A program made the position numbers and the translations under genes. DNA of 64,000 nucleotides from Cloeon dipterum (Eukaryota; Arthropoda; Insecta; Ephemeroptera; Baetidae): positions 19,768,501 through 19,832,500 of the forward strand of contig NC_088787.1 of assembly GCF_949628265.1 (NCBI RefSeq). Direction: 5' to 3'. Shown one piece after another: positions 21,901 through 35,610 of this stretch. Position 1 is the stretch's first letter, and every line of letters starts with the position of its first letter. The notes beneath the pieces are model-generated. The model saw nothing but the letters and a program-made list of their open reading frames with translations. It was not told where the DNA came from and did no database searches.

Positions 21901-24900
21901 TTTGACCGAAATATAGGTGGATATTATGCTCGAACCGCAGTTTAACGTCACTCTCATCTGGTATAAAAATTGCTCGCTTCTCTAACTTTGGTCGCGAACA
22001 TCTAAAAAAAAAAGAGATAATGCGCACCACCAATATTTGATTTTCCATTAAGTAGTGAGGCGCATTATGGCTCTCTCAAATGTGAAAAATTATTTTCAAA
22101 ATGCAGGATTTTTTAGTTTTTACTCAAAATTTCATGCCCTTGACCTTTGACTTACAAAAAAGACCACCATGGAAAATTTGTTGGGAATTTATTTTTTAAC
22201 ATATCGACAAAAAAGACTGTCGATCTTCTGAATAAATTTAGCTTACCGCAGACTTGCTCCTGTAAAATAGGCAATTCTTGTTATTTCATGTTGAAATTTA
22301 CAGGTAAGACTATGGTTTACTAGAGCAAAATCTCCACCAATGTTCATCAAAATCTGAAGACCCCACGCACAATTAAGTTCAAGCCGTATTATCAAGTGAT
22401 ATGAAAAACATTCAAAATTAAATGCATTGAGCCCTGCTTGTCAGTCGAAATCCATGAGTCACGTATCCAATTTTTTCTTATTTTATAAAATGGTTTTGAA
22501 ACTGCAAGTGCAATACGTGTCAATTATTGCTTGTCATTCTTACATCAGACCAATTATCTTTGCTCAGTTACTCGATGAGGCGTAATCATTGATTTCAAAA
22601 TTATTCCTGGATCTCAAATTGTCCTAAATTTTAAAGAGGAATTTGACCTCTTGATAAAGTTATCTCGGTATATTATTTTGCCGATTTGATCTTTAACCCA
22701 AAAATCTTATCAAAAATTAAGCTGTAAACAAAAAAAAACTATTTCGAAAGAGCCACAAGACAAAACGTGCTACAATTAAACAATTATTTAAATTCAAGCG
22801 GGTCAGAGATCAAAAAGTCCTCGAACTGCAGTCGATTGATCGCAATTCTGATTTAAATTCACCAGACGCGGGATGTGAGAGAATTTCCTCACTCTCCATC
22901 CTTCTGCTTGATGCAATTGAGTGAGTCAATTGAACTCTTTAATTCGCTCTATTGTGATCGCCGAATCTGCGGACTTTGGAGTCATCCCGCATGGGAATGT
23001 TCCAGTGAAGCCTCTCTCAATCGCTAATTTCGCACGGTAATGGACTTGAGCACTGCGCAGGGGCTGATGAATATTCATAAATCACAAATGGAACCCGGCA
23101 CCCGACTTCCAGTCGATTGTACGCGCGTGCTCCTACTTTAAGAATAATTAATTGCCTGCCTGGGAGTGACGAGTCGTTTGAAACAGTTAATATAAAGTGA
23201 GTTTAATTGTTAGGAACATTATTTTTGTTATCCGCAGCTGCTCTCAAATTCATTTGCGCAAGCTTTGTGAAGTGCTGTGGTGGCCTTCTCCAAGTACATT
23301 ATTATTTTTTGCTTGCAAACAGAAAGTTGCAGCAATATGTATGTTACTGACCGAGAGTATTACTCACATGCAGGTTTATTGTTGTCAAGGAAAACTCGAG
23401 AGAAAAATACGACGCACTTTGAATCAATTAGCGTTGTGGTTCCAATTGAGATTGTACACTAAAAATGAACTCAGAGTGACACTTGATAAGTTCTTTATGT
23501 GTTCGGCAGGTTTTATAATATATTTCAATTTTTTTATTTAATTAAAAGGACTTGATTCAGCAGCTGCCAGTAAAATTTAACGTGGTTTGTAATTATTAAA
23601 AATTAATTCTGATCACAAGTAATTTTAAAGCGCAGGGCTGTGAATTTTAGACGGCTCTTTTGCAAAATATTAGACAATTTTTGGTGCAAAATAGACTGGG
23701 TTTGACTCTTTTTGACACACATCAGTTAAGCCAAATTTACACGTTTTTAATCGTTGAAATGGTAATTTTTAATTTATATATAAGAAACCAAACGCAAGAA
23801 GTGAAATTTTAAAGTTATGCAAAGAGATTAATTTTTCAAAATCTAATTTGTCAAGGCAAAATTCCGTAACTTATCATGTGAACAGGTAAAATTTGAATAT
23901 TAACTTTAATTAACAAACAATTTCTGTGCTGGGTTTTTAACCCATGGAAATTCAAACTGCAACAAATATATGTTTTGAAATAGCAACAAAACCGACTTTC
24001 ACGCATGTGCAAAAGAAATGCGCGACTGGAAACCTGATCATAAATAATTTTGGGTCACACAATTCCTCAAAAAAATTAAATCGTGAGAAAAAGTTCCTCG
24101 CGTGAAACTTTTCTTGTACATTTAACTAGTTTCGGCGATCTCGAGGATTTTATGTGTGGTTAAAATAGCTTAAAATTTCATGATCCATGCTCATTAGATC
24201 ATCCCATCATCTCATGCTGATTGGAAGCTCACTCAGAAAAAAAGGCAAGTGTTTCAAATTCACTGCCCTCTCTTAATAAGTAAAAATAGGAAAATATAAA
24301 TTCAGCCTGTGATAATTACTAAGAAGTTTAATTTTAAACATGATGAAAATTCCTAACCATATTATTTTTATTCAGCTGAATAATTCCATATTGCACGGTG
24401 TAATTGTAATTTTTCCTTTATGCGCGAACGAGGGCCCTGAGGCGTCTCGAGTCGATTGTTAAACCTGCTGCGCCACACACGCTTGCGGAGGGCACAAGAA
24501 GAAGTGCAGCAGAATGATAAATGACAATGAGATATACGAGGATCGTTTCCGTCGGGTCTGCTTGTTGCTACAGCCGAGTGACACTATCATTACATGGCTG
24601 TTAGTCATAAAATACGCGGAGTGAGCCCTATTGCCAGAAGTGGTCGGCTGTACGCTTGGATAAAGCGGCGCAAGATGAGTCACGATCGACGGATACATCA
24701 ACAATCAGCAGAAAATTGTGTATCATACAGCGGGTGCCGAGCACAACAAAACATTTAAAATTCGTTCCCAGCATTGAAAAAAAATCAAAAGACTCGTACG
24801 GAGGTTAATTTGGTTTAGGGGAACGTCGAAACTCAAATATTATGACATTAGCCACTGTCTAAACTAATTTGTGGGTTAGGTTTTTAATATTTAATAATTA

Positions 24901-27900
24901 AAAAAGAATAAATATGGGGTCAATAATTAAGAATATTTTTTTTATTTCAGGCAGGACTCGAGGAAGGTGAACAAGACCATCGGCTTGGAAACGTTTGAGG
25001 AGCGGCGGACACGATGGCGGTCCATCAGACTGATGTATTTGACCATGTTCGTCATGTCCACTGGGTTCACAATCATCTTGACTGCGGTCTGGCCTTATCT
25101 CACCAAGGTGTGTATTATTAAGCGTACACCCACTGAACACAGTTCATTCTATAATTGTAACTGGTGCGTAGAAAAACAAGTAGTAGTGCGCATTGCGGTT
25201 GAGAAACGCGACACTATTGTTGTACGCGGTGTAAACATTTCACACTCGCTCTGTTTTCGGCATCATTTCGTTCGAACTGAGTGTATTTAAATTCAGTGCT
25301 CAACGTGATGCTTCAATAATTTCACATTTAGAAATTATGTCATGCGTGCAAGAATAGAAAGGAATAATAAAATTGCACTGCTTGCTGTGGTCAATTGATC
25401 TTGACACAGTGAATTGAAATTGCACACCTTCACTATAGTTTCTTTATGCAATCAAGGCTTCTATTTCTGTCTAAGCAAAATGCAGAGCTTCTTTTCTAAA
25501 AATATAAGAAATAGCTAAAAAAATCCAGGTCGCGCTGTTTAAATTCCTGAATAAATCAGCTTCAAAATTTGCATGCTAATCAAGCGGCGACGCTGTCTTC
25601 TTGTTGAAAATCATGATTTTGTTTTGCCAGAAAGGAAATTTATCTCATAATTCTCACACTGTTGGAAAAATCGTAAAAGAGAAATCGAAATCAAGCATAA
25701 ATTCTTCGTCAAAACGTTCAATTTTTTGATAAAATTTGCAAGATCTTATCTTCAACTGTTATTTGGTTATTGAGATTATAGCAAATTTAAGAGACAAATA
25801 TTATTTTTGATTCCGAAAAATAGATCCAAATGGGCCCTTAAAGAGTCAACACTTAATGTTGATAATTTTCGTTCTGCAATGATTCACCTAAAAAAAAAAA
25901 AAATTGAAATTCCAGCTGGACCCGAACGTGGGCAAAGAGTTCCTAGGTTTTGTAACAGCCGCCGGTCCATTGGCTGAGACGATTTTTTCGCCCATCCTTG
26001 GCTACTGGAGCAACAAGAGCGGCTCTGCGCGGCAGCCGCTGCTCGCCACCCTGGCCCTGATGGTCATGGCGAGCGCCGGCTACTCGCTGCTTGAGGCGTT
26101 CCCGGCCTCCACTGCCAAATACTGGATGATCATCACGCGGTTCCTCATTGGAGTCAGCGCCGGTATCTCTTTCCCATATACAACAATGGCCAAAATTTTT
26201 AACGTGTTTTGTTGTTTTCAGCAAACGTTACTGTGATCCGATCGTACATCTCCGCCGCCACCACCCTGGACGAGCGAACGGGGGCTACGAGCATTTTGGC
26301 TCTTTGCCAGGTTATGGGCTACATTTTTGGTCCAGGTGCGTCAATTTTACGGACATTTTTTAACATTATTAGAAATAGATAAATAATTGCATGACATAAT
26401 GAAAAAAGTAACACAAGGAGGAAAGCTTTTTCTATGGCTATAAAAGCTATGAATCTTGAAAATCGATTGACAAAATAACATTTTTAAAAATCATATGAGA
26501 TTAAGGAGCATGAGTTTAGCTTTTTCTTATAATTCAGCGGCTATGATTGCTCGAGCAAAAATCTTGGCAAAGTCGCATTAAAGCTTATGAAACTTGCAAT
26601 TTTTGTCATACTAGCTGTTCTGGTAAAAATTTGCCCTTCCCAATTTCCTGGAAAAGCCGTTTTAAAAATTGACTCATTTTACCAGAAACCCCCACTCAAA
26701 ACTTTTATAAGGCCAAAATAAAAGCTTGATTCTATGAAAACTTTCTTATAAAAAAGTTTAACTGTACTACATTTCTGCACGTGATTTTCCCAGAGCATTT
26801 TTCTGTTGTGAAATATTGGAAAAATCATAAACTTTAGCAATAGTGTGAAAATCGCACATGTCATTCAATTTGTCTATTAGCTCAGCAGATTCCAGTAATT
26901 GAAATCAATCCATATTTAAGAGGTATAATCATACCATAATAATCATAATAATTGCAAACATTACCATAAAATATTTGAAATAGGAGTAACTTGAGTAATT
27001 TCATAATAAATATAAAATATTGAACTGCCATTTTAGTTGTCCAGTCGATCCTGACGTCTCTCCTTGGAAACGACGGATTTCCAATAATCGAGGACTTCAT
27101 CTCAATGAACATGTACACGTCGGTCGGCTGGGTCATCGTGGTGCTCAGCTCAATCAACTTTGTGCTGCTGCTACCACAGTTTTTCACAGAGCAGCACATC
27201 GCCGTCAGGGAGGAGATGAAAACGCAAGGGATTTCGACTCTCCTGCCAGGTACACAAAGAGTGCTATACCTTTTAAAGTTATAAATTAATGAAAAAAACC
27301 AATCTTAAATAGATTCTCAGCCTGTGTGGAAGAAGTCAAAACTAGACTATTTGGCCGCTTTCAGTTTGATCTTCGGCTACTTTGTTCTTGTTTTTAACAT
27401 CGCTCTATTGGAAAAGTACGATTTTAATATTTTAAATTTAATTCGAGGTTAGATTAAATCTTTCTTCCTCAGCTTGGGCATTCCGATTGTGATGGACCAG
27501 TTCGCATGGACCAACGAACAAGCCGTTTACTACATGGGCATCGTGATGGCTGTTGGCGCGATCATTTCCGTCACTGTTATTGCTCTGCTGAAATTTGTTT
27601 GCAAATAGTAATTTGAAAAACGATGATACAAAAGGAAAACCCCTTGAATCTTTCTTATTTCAGCATCAGTGAAGCGAATCTCGTCATTTACGGCGGCTTC
27701 CTCTTCATGTTCATCGGAAGGCTCGCGTACATCCCGTGGGGAGACGCTCCTCCGCAGCTTCAATTCTCGCGTAAGAAATTTCTGGATGGGTATAACGAAA
27801 CGGTTTAAATAATTGTCTTTTGAGCAGATGAGCATAACTTAACAAGCGCGGTAGGCTGCCCAGTGGTGGAGCAGCCGTGGTGCGAATTCACCCCAGCAAT

Positions 27901-28402
27901 GACCCTGCCGCAGGTCTTGATTGGATATTTGTTCCTTTCCATCGGATACCCCATTGGCGTCACGCTGCTCTTTTCGATATTCTCAAAGATTTTGGGCCCA
28001 CGACCACAGGTAAATTTAATTTAAAAAAATTAAATATGTAGTTTTAACGTTGCAATTTGCAATTAAATTAATCCCATTTTAAAATAATAAAAATTAAAAT
28101 TAAAGGGCGTTTGGATGGGCCTGATGATGGGCACCGGCAGCTTTGCTCGCGCCCTCGGAAGCATCGTGCTGAGCATCATGTACGTCGAGCTGGGCACGAC
28201 TCTCACGTTCTCGATAACCTCGGTCATGATTCTGGCTTACGGCGTTTGGTTGGTGCTGGTGCACAAGCGGCTCAAGCCGAACGACAGGGCCGTGTTGGCA
28301 TCACCGCGACAGGTGCGGATGATCGTCCTTAAAGAGAACATGAACGGCAAGGGCGGCAACGCGCCCATTGCCGACGAGGAGAGACAGGCTCTCAGACAGT
28401 AA
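18984..28402 (+). CDS. MFSD8: MFSD8/CLN7-like major facilitator, lysosomal membrane protein (10 exons, 527 aa)
   Basis: Exons 18984-19012, 24951-25107, 25916-26162, 26222-26335, 27037-27249, 27313-27415, 27473-27607, 27664-27770, 27828-28009 and 28106-28402 join in phase to 1584 nt. Human MFSD8, mutated in neuronal ceroid lipofuscinosis CLN7, is a 518-aa, 12-helix lysosomal protein reported to act as a chloride channel or transporter. Diagnostic stretches are [19 protein letters not shown] (helix 1), [10 protein letters not shown] with RQPL (loop 2-3, MFS motif A position), [20 protein letters not shown] (helix 4-5 region), [28 protein letters not shown] (paired cysteines in a luminal loop) and [20 protein letters not shown]. 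The first coding exon has only 29 nt ([10 protein letters not shown] up to the splice) and precedes a 5.9-kb intron that holds a foldback element. That tiny exon is the least certain part, although its phase fits. Confidence 0.92.
21600..22410. mobile_element. Foldback element, copy 1 (relative at 50390-51300), in MFSD8 intron 1
   Basis: The left arm (about 21600-21800) and right arm (about 22230-22410) are complementary over roughly 180 bp. Read in the same sense, both contain ...GGCTTGAACT..., a GTGGAAAAG/GTGGAGATT block, TAGTCTTACCT, GATGAAAT/CATGAAAT and ATTTTACAGGAGC. The same order of blocks occurs in the element at 50390-51300. No open frame is present between the arms. It lies wholly within the long first intron of MFSD8. 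Confidence 0.7.
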
Positions 28403-29847
28403 AGTGTGTGCCATAAAATATATCAGTTATTTTGTTAGGTGGTAAGAGATTAAATCAAACCGTATTTTTCTACCAAACGTAATCGACGAATTTACACACG
28501 AAAAGACTTTCATCAGTTGTGATCAAACGAAATGTTGTTCATTTATATGTAGTTCTGATAAAGGAAGCGCACCGATTAACCTCAAAACTGTTATAATTGA
28601 CTTTCAACCCTTTCCTCTTGGGCGAATTCCCTGTTGAGAGGGCAATTCCACTCACAATGGGGAGTTCGCGCCTTTGAGGGAATTTTTGGGCTTCCCTTGT
28701 GAGCAGAGAAGATTTTTTTGAATATATAATACTCAATAAAAGTGGAGTGAGTTTCATTGCTAAATAACACCAGGTTTTTAAGCTTTTTTGATTTCAATTC
28801 ACTTATAAAATTTCAATTTATTATCCTGCAAGATTGAAGTACATTTCCAGCATCGTCTGTCATAAATAGTTGTTGTTATGTACACGTTACACTTTGTCAA
28901 ATGAGCGTATAGCTGCATTATTTCTCAAATAATACACAAAAACAGTGAAGAAATTATAGTCATTAGAGTGTGTTAATGCTTGCTTCTTGGTGCGCAGCGG
29001 AGAAAAATACAAAAAGTTATCTATCTAGGGGACGACTTTAGTGAGGAAGTCTCTCATTTTACTTATCTAACTTTGGATACAAAAACTCCCCTGTGGTTAT
29101 AGTAATGTTGGAACGCCAAAATCGACAAGAAGCAAGAATTAATAAAAACTATACAATGCAGGGGGTGGTTAATCGACATCAAAAGCTTCAGCAATCCCAC
29201 GTACTTATTTACATTTTTCACAGCCTTGTACTTGCTGGCCTTTCTAAAAATAAATACACATATGGAAATAGCACTCAAAATTTAGGAAAAAAAACTAAAG
29301 TCTCAAACTGAATATAAAAATAAAAGAGCTGCCAGCACTTAAGAACTGTTATTCAACGCTGCTGCTGCCCGGCCATCACATTCTTTTCGTGGTAAACTCT
29401 AAATTTTAAACCCTACACAATTTCTGTAAAGAGCTACATAGTGAGTTGTTCAATTGAAATCCAATTTGGATTATTGAAGCAGTCGGCCTGAGACGACGGA
29501 AAATGTTTAAGAGGCTAAAGAAGAAAACAGACACAAACGTGAATGACTTAGTTAACACTCCGTCTCAAGTGTCCTTTTTTTTGTTTCCGGCATCCAAGCA
29601 AAAAGGCCAAAAAATTATCATCATAAAAAATGCCACAACATTGCAAAAAGCTGCTGCTAATCGAGAGATACATTGATTACACGAGCGCTGAATAAATTAC
29701 TAGACGCGCGCGCGCGGCGTTGTCAACAAGTGCACTTTTACACTGAAAGCGATTAGACTTGGCTACTCGTGTAGTAATCATCGGCAACGAACGCACTCGG
29801 CACAGTCAGAGAGTTGAGCCCGACCGACACACGTATATTTGTACACG
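28403..29847. other. Convergent 3' regions of MFSD8 and TMEM134
   Basis: Tail-to-tail intergenic space, AT-rich, with poly(A)-type hexamers on both strands. A CG-alternating tract (GCGCGCGCGCGGCG) lies at about 29706. The short open frames have no recognisable product. Confidence 0.4.
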
Positions 29848-32800
29848 CTAGTTGAAGAGCGGCAGGTGGTAAAAATCGAAGCCCTGCCACCCCTTGACGG
29901 CCAGGTAAATGTAGACCACGTGGTACGCACCGGGAATAAAGCAGATAGCGCCGGCAATGAAGAACACGGCCGACTGGAGGCCCTCAATCGGAAGCAACGC
30001 CGCCAGGAAGCCGGTTACCAGCAGTCCTGAAGCAATACAGAGCCAAATTCAATAAAAAAGGTTCCAAAGCTGACAAAACGACGGGTTTTTTATAAGTGCA
30101 GTTTTATTTTTTTTTATAAAGATTACAGATTAATATAATAAAAAGGAGCTGGATTAAAAAATCTTATAATTAATTATCTTAAACATCTTAAATTAAAAAT
30201 GAAACAGATTAAGAGATTTTATAGAATCCTTATGGTCTTCGAAACGAAATTTAATTTAATTCCTTCATATTATCAAATGTGCCTGGGGATTTTTAATTTG
30301 TTTTTGTATGATAAAAAGTTTAAAATAAAAATGCTAAAAATCTTGCTTAAAAAACTAAATTAATTCTGAAGCTAAACTCTCCAAAGGTCATGGGTTCTTT
30401 AAATCCCTACTAAATTTTTATTCTTGTGGTTTTTCAAGGAAGTTTAAAACAAATTAATTTAAGAATTAATAAGCTGTATTAAACTGTCTCTGGTCTCAAC
30501 TCGACTGAAACGGCAACATATTAACTTGATGCTATGTATCAAGTCCCCCCTAAAACTGCAAAGGTTGGAAAGAAAAAGGAACCGCTTTAAAATATATGCA
30601 GAACGCTAGTTTAACCTGTTATATTATGTGAATGCTTATTGGTCTCGGTAATTAATAATATCAAACAAACTTTTACAGAATCGAATTAAAAAAACATTGC
30701 CAAATTATTATTTAAAAAATATATTTCCGTACAATTTGACCCTTCGGTTCTCAAGGGCGAGATTGTGGGCAAATCAAGGTGTTTCCTGAGCACCCTGGTA
30801 GCTTTCAAAAGGTTTGATGGCACATAATTATTATGAAAGCTCTGAAATTTGCCTTTTCAACGGTGCGCTTATCTTAATTATTTAAATACTATTATAAACA
30901 CTTTGGTCAACATTTTTTGTCCCAATATACTTGGAAAAAAAATCAAAGGGACCCTTCTCAAGTATATTCGATTTAGAAAAGTACACTCAACAGTTACTCG
31001 AATTTGAAGTTTTCGTTTTACTTTGCCAATATAAAAGGTGTTGGGCGTATAAATAAGCATTACTTTGTGCAAAGAGATTTTTTAACTCCGGCAGGCCTGT
31101 TTTCCAAATTTCACCCTGCTTTTCGGGGAAAAGTAACTCAAATTTTTACGCGACACCACTCAGTGATTACGACCCCAAACAACATAAAAATAGAAATGAA
31201 GTAAAAACAAAATAAAAATCTCCTTGAAACACCTTTATTTTTTTCCCAATTAATAAAACGATTCTTCTATTGTACGGATAATCAAGTAAAAAAATAACTT
31301 ATTCTAAAATAATTACCGATTTAGATGTAAAGTATAAGAAATGTTTTTTGTGTCAAACACTGCGTCGTGTTGCCAAATATAAAAGCTTTCAAACGACGCA
31401 AGATGCTACTAAAGGGACGAGAGTGAATTTACGATGTTTTGGTAAGACAAAAAATGGCAAAGAGCTAGAGATGCAGCTGCCTCAAAATAAGCATGATCTC
31501 ACAGGGAAACGGTGTAACTCACAAAGACATTTATTTTCACGTAGGCTCAATTCCCAGAAGCACAGACTACTCTAAACCAATTTTAATAAACAACTTTAAT
31601 TTATAATCTCAGTTTGAAAAACAACATAAAAATGGAGTAAAATTCCAAATGACACGACTCGCATGATCTTATTTACTATTATTTGACACTGATATTCTTC
31701 TTCTTTTGTGCATTAACTTTAATCTCTGCGTGACCCAATGCCTTCTTAATAGAATGAATTGAAGTAATGCACTTTAGCAAATGTCAAATTCGCGATCTAA
31801 CCTCTCGTAAGGTCACATCATGTGATGCTCAGCAGATGCTAAGGACTTAAACTTTGTCGATCGAACAGGCGTTAAAAATTTAAATGTCTCAATCAGCAGA
31901 AGATCCCAACCAACCATGAAAAAATAAATGCTGGCTGCCATTTTTTGCTCTTTCTTTCAATTAAGAGATACTTAAAGAGAACGCTTTGATGTAAAAAAGA
32001 TTGACATTGAAGTTTAAAGGTCAACTACCATGAAAAGTCGTGCTTGTGCCTTGTAATCAAAGGGGAACTATTGTTTGTTTGTACACCTACAGGCGGATCA
32101 ATTCTGTCTGGGCCTGGGCTCTTGTGCTATCAACGCGGCGAGTCGATTTAGTACTTTGGGTAATTTGCATCCCCTACATTGAGTTAATTTCTTTCTTTTA
32201 GAAAATAGGTTAAATATTTGGTATTCCTATTAAAAAAATTAAAGTTTGCATTATTTACTATTTTGCAAACAATTCAACGGAAGCAAGAAAAATAATTTTC
32301 TTTTTACCAATTCCTATGAGCAGAAGCACGATGGCCGCGAGGACCATTTTCCAATTCTCCCTGATTTTGGGGTGCTGCCAGCACGACTTGGAAGGGTCAA
32401 ACATTCCTGGCGAGAAGTTTTCCTGGATGAGTGAGTCGCTGTCCCTGGAGGCAGTCTGCGAACGAGGCAGAAAAGGAAACGCATTTTAATAAACTTCACG
32501 GTACAACTTAATAGTCAGCAACTAGCACGCATTAACATAAATGAGTAATATGTACTTCTGGGTCTGACGGCATGACGTCCATTTTCCCCCCGAACAGAGA
32601 AGACTAATTGGAATGAGAATCACGCAGCAGGCTCATCCGTCCGAGCCCTTATCGTTGCGACACACACGCACGAATAAACAAAAAAGCGCAGGCTGCTAGC
32701 TCCCACTCAAGGCGATGAAGCCTTAATCGCGTTCCGTGTGTTTTTATCGCGATACCCAAATATAGGCGTAACCCACAGCCACAGCGAGGGACGCATTTTG

Positions 32801-33043
32801 TCACTCGATCGAATTCTCTCGGACACTTACGTCGTCCGGACTCTTGAGCGGGACGGGCGACCGCGGCTCGGCGTTGTCGATGCGCACCACGATGTTGTCC
32901 TCGGGAATGGTGCCGTTCGCCCGCACCTTGGGCTTCAGCGGCGACCGCTCCGTCGTCGAGCCGTACACGCGGATCGCGTCGTCCGTCTCCTCCTCGAACG
33001 CGTCCTCGATGGTGAACCGCCGACGATCCCTGCCCGCTGACAT
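29848..33043 (-). CDS. TMEM134: TMEM134-like two-helix membrane protein (3 exons, 179 aa)
   Basis: Exons 33043-32831, 32455-32308 and 30026-29848 join in phase (213+148+179 nt). The N-terminal cytosolic part starts MSAGRDRRRFTIEDAFEEE, matching the human FSIDDAFEL motif, and continues as a charged, Ser/Pro-containing region. Exon 2 carries SCWQHPKIRENWKMVLAAIV, equivalent to the human CSWTQHPLIQKNRRVVLASF, leading into the first transmembrane helix. Exon 3 has the second helix and the family signature GAYHVVYIYLAVKGWQGFDF (human GVYHVIFIYCAVKGHRGFQF). Human TMEM134 is 195 aa; its biochemical role is poorly defined. The 2.3-kb intron 2 (30027-32307) holds no recognisable gene. The start lies near a CTGT-rich microsatellite in the 5' UTR (about 33117-33160). 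Confidence 0.93.
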
Positions 33044-33939
33044 ATTTCCTCCTCCGTCCCTCCGATGTCCGACAAAAAGACTGACCGACACACTTCCTCG
33101 ACGCAGAACTCCACTATGTCTTTCTCTGTCTGCCTCTGGCTGTCTGTCTCTGTCTGTCTCGATTAGTGTTTTGAGTTTTCGTTTCGTGGTGTTGAGCCAC
33201 AAGTCCGCTAGAGGCGCGACGAACGTGCTCGCTTATGCAGGAATTCAGAGGACAATGAGACTGGAATAGCCGCCATGTTTTTCTTGAAACACTCTTAAAT
33301 AAGTTGCAACTATTATGGAATCTTCCCCGGTCCTGTCACACTAACTAAAGAGCAAGGTGATTGTGATGGAGGGGGAAATGGAAACATGCATTAATGCTGC
33401 GTAGGAAGCAATGCACGCAAAAACAATAATAATAATAGCAAAATAGGGATAAAAGACTACTTGAAGGACTTGAAGAGAACTCTGACGGTAAGAACAACAA
33501 TGCTGTAGAAATCACGAGAAATCGAAATCACGCGTTTTCGAATTTAGAAACCGTATTTAAAGCGAGGCTGTTAATAAATAAAACACCAGCTGTTTATTTG
33601 TTTTTCATTTTAATATTTTGATAGTTTTAGGAACATTTTAGACTAATACCTATTATTAGTCACAGTTCATAGTCTAATAGAAAATATTTTTCAAGAGAAA
33701 AAAGCGATAGCTTTACCGTGCCTTTATAAATCCCCAGTTGCGTATTAGATAGATGATTGAAAACTTGTAATTGGAGCACACCCCACCTTTTCATAATTTT
33801 TCCCTATTGAATTTATTGATTTTTAGATTATTGATGACTAAACAGTAACAAAATATCTCAATAAACAGAAAAAATAAATATTTGTTCCAATTTTTTTCAG
33901 ATACTTGAACTATTGAATACCAAATTGGGCTTACGTAAA
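33044..33939. promoter_or_regulatory. Shared head-to-head upstream region of TMEM134 and LYRM7
   Basis: About 0.9 kb between divergent start codons. The first 200 bp (TMEM134 side) is GC-rich with a CTGT/CTCT microsatellite; the rest is AT-rich. LYRM7 translation starts shortly after a splice acceptor at 33899-33900, so an untranslated LYRM7 exon should lie inside this region. A bidirectional promoter is likely but not proved by any motif. Confidence 0.5.
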
Positions 33940-34888
33940 ATGAGTATGCTGAGAAGAGAGGTAAGAGAGTGTAATAATAAATATAGTGATTTGTTCACTG
34001 TTTAGAATTACAAATAGGTTTCTCTAGAAAAATGAAAGGAAAGCCAAAAAGTTCTGACAGTTTATCCCCTGCTTTTTCTTAATTAGGCAATTTGCTGGGC
34101 ATATTTAGCAAACCGGTTGCATAATTTCCCCACGAATTCTGATGAAAATTGTTTTTGAAATTTGAAACAAATTTGGTTCATAAAAGAAATTGTAAAATTT
34201 CTGTAGTTTTGGTTTTAAAAATTCGCATTAAAAATAAATTGTTAAATCGCTTTAAGACAATATGGCTAAAATATTTTTGCCTTAAAATCTAACCAGCAGG
34301 GTGTTTATTTTTTTAATAAAATTTGAAACATTTTCTACCCCTAATCCCTAATATATTGCTTTTTAACTTGATGCAAGTAACGCAATTTAACAGGTTCTGC
34401 ACCATTTTAAATCTCTGTTGAGAGCCAGTCAGACTGCGTTCAAAGAGGATGCTCTAGCTCTGACAGGTAATCAAATATTTTTGTTGAGTCAAATTTAAAA
34501 TATCGAAATTTACCTCCAGCTTCTAGAAAGAAAATAAATGAAGAATACAAATCCAAGAAGCACGTTAAGGATCAAGATTCAATCAAAGAGGTAAATCGAT
34601 TACTCATTATTTGCCTTAGTTAGATTTAAAACGAAATGATTTCAGTTATTGAAATTCTCTAAAGATGTAGAGACTGAGCTAAAGCAAAACGTAATTCAGG
34701 CTAAGGAGAAATCACCAGGGAAATTTGGTATTTATTTTCCAGGAGACTAAAACAAACTGAACTGACCAATTTAAAATTTTACAGAATTAAGAATTCACGA
34801 GGGAACAGCCAAATTGATCAACTTCCCCTTTAGAGAGGATGCTGAGTTGCCTACTTTCAAAACTGGCCGACGGTGCAAAAAACCCTAA
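33940..34888 (+). CDS. LYRM7: LYRM7/Mzm1-like complex III assembly factor (5 exons, 116 aa)
   Basis: Coding exons 33940-33960, 34394-34466, 34520-34590, 34646-34727 and 34785-34888 join in phase to 351 nt. LYRM7 is a small mitochondrial-matrix LYR-family chaperone that stabilises the Rieske iron-sulfur protein UQCRFS1 before its insertion into respiratory complex III. The match to the human protein (104 aa) covers the whole length: LRREVLHHFKSLLRASQTAF then EDALAL, KKINEEYKSKKHV, DVETELKQNVIQAKEKSPGK, ELRIHE and a C-terminal stretch ending TFKTGRRCKKP, a little longer than in human. The start at 33940 (MSML) places the LYR-type helix at the N terminus as in the family. The exons are small, and the gene would be missed without splicing. 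Confidence 0.92.
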
Positions 34889-35610
34889 TCCTAATAGTGT
34901 CCCTCTTTAATGGCTGTTCGTAAGTTTAGTGGCAGTGAGACGCTGTTTTTTTTTTTCAAAATCTTTATTACAGAAGGTTGTTCTTGTAATTTTACAGTAG
35001 TTATTGTTAATTAAAATTACGTCTTTGCAAATCAAAATACCTAGCTTGAAATCTTTTGTATTTTACCAAATCAAGTGCAACCACTCAAAAACCTTTTTTC
35101 TGAACTAGCTGGTGAAGCAGCCTCGCGATAGCATCCGCTGGATCTCGGAATGAAATAAATCGATGAAGTAGTGTCATGGATTTCCCCGTGGTAAAAGCCC
35201 AAAGCCGCAAAATACCATCAAATCCTCTTTTATGAGTCTCACATTCCGAGAACCAATAAGTTTATTTAAATAGCATAACATGTGTTGTGAATTGTTTGCA
35301 ATTGATCAGTTTCCTCGCAAAAATGCATCAGCAATAAATAATACAAAAAAATGCATACAAAATTCAAATCGCAAGGCTTTTCGCAGTGATAATTTTGTCT
35401 CAACTAATTTAAAAATGTTTAAAAGTTGCGTTTAGTTTGCCTGCTGAGAAGACACTGATTCAAGGGAACAATAATGAAAAATAACAATGCGCATTATTAG
35501 TGTGGGGGAGATTTTTCACTAGATAATTGATTCAGTACTGTTATGAAGAGAGGGGAGCAGAAATAGGGGGCAGTCAACAACACATATCACAGACATGCCT
35601 CTCGAGTGAT
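34889..35610. other. Convergent 3' regions of LYRM7 and UBE2L3
   Basis: Tail-to-tail untranslated DNA. AATAAA-type hexamers on the plus strand at about 35152 and 35333 could end LYRM7 transcripts. No further gene or repeat is seen. Confidence 0.4.

Noticed and set aside
31348-31575. 75-codon open frame inside TMEM134 intron 2
   Set aside because: No family resemblance and no splice or poly(A) context to support a nested gene.
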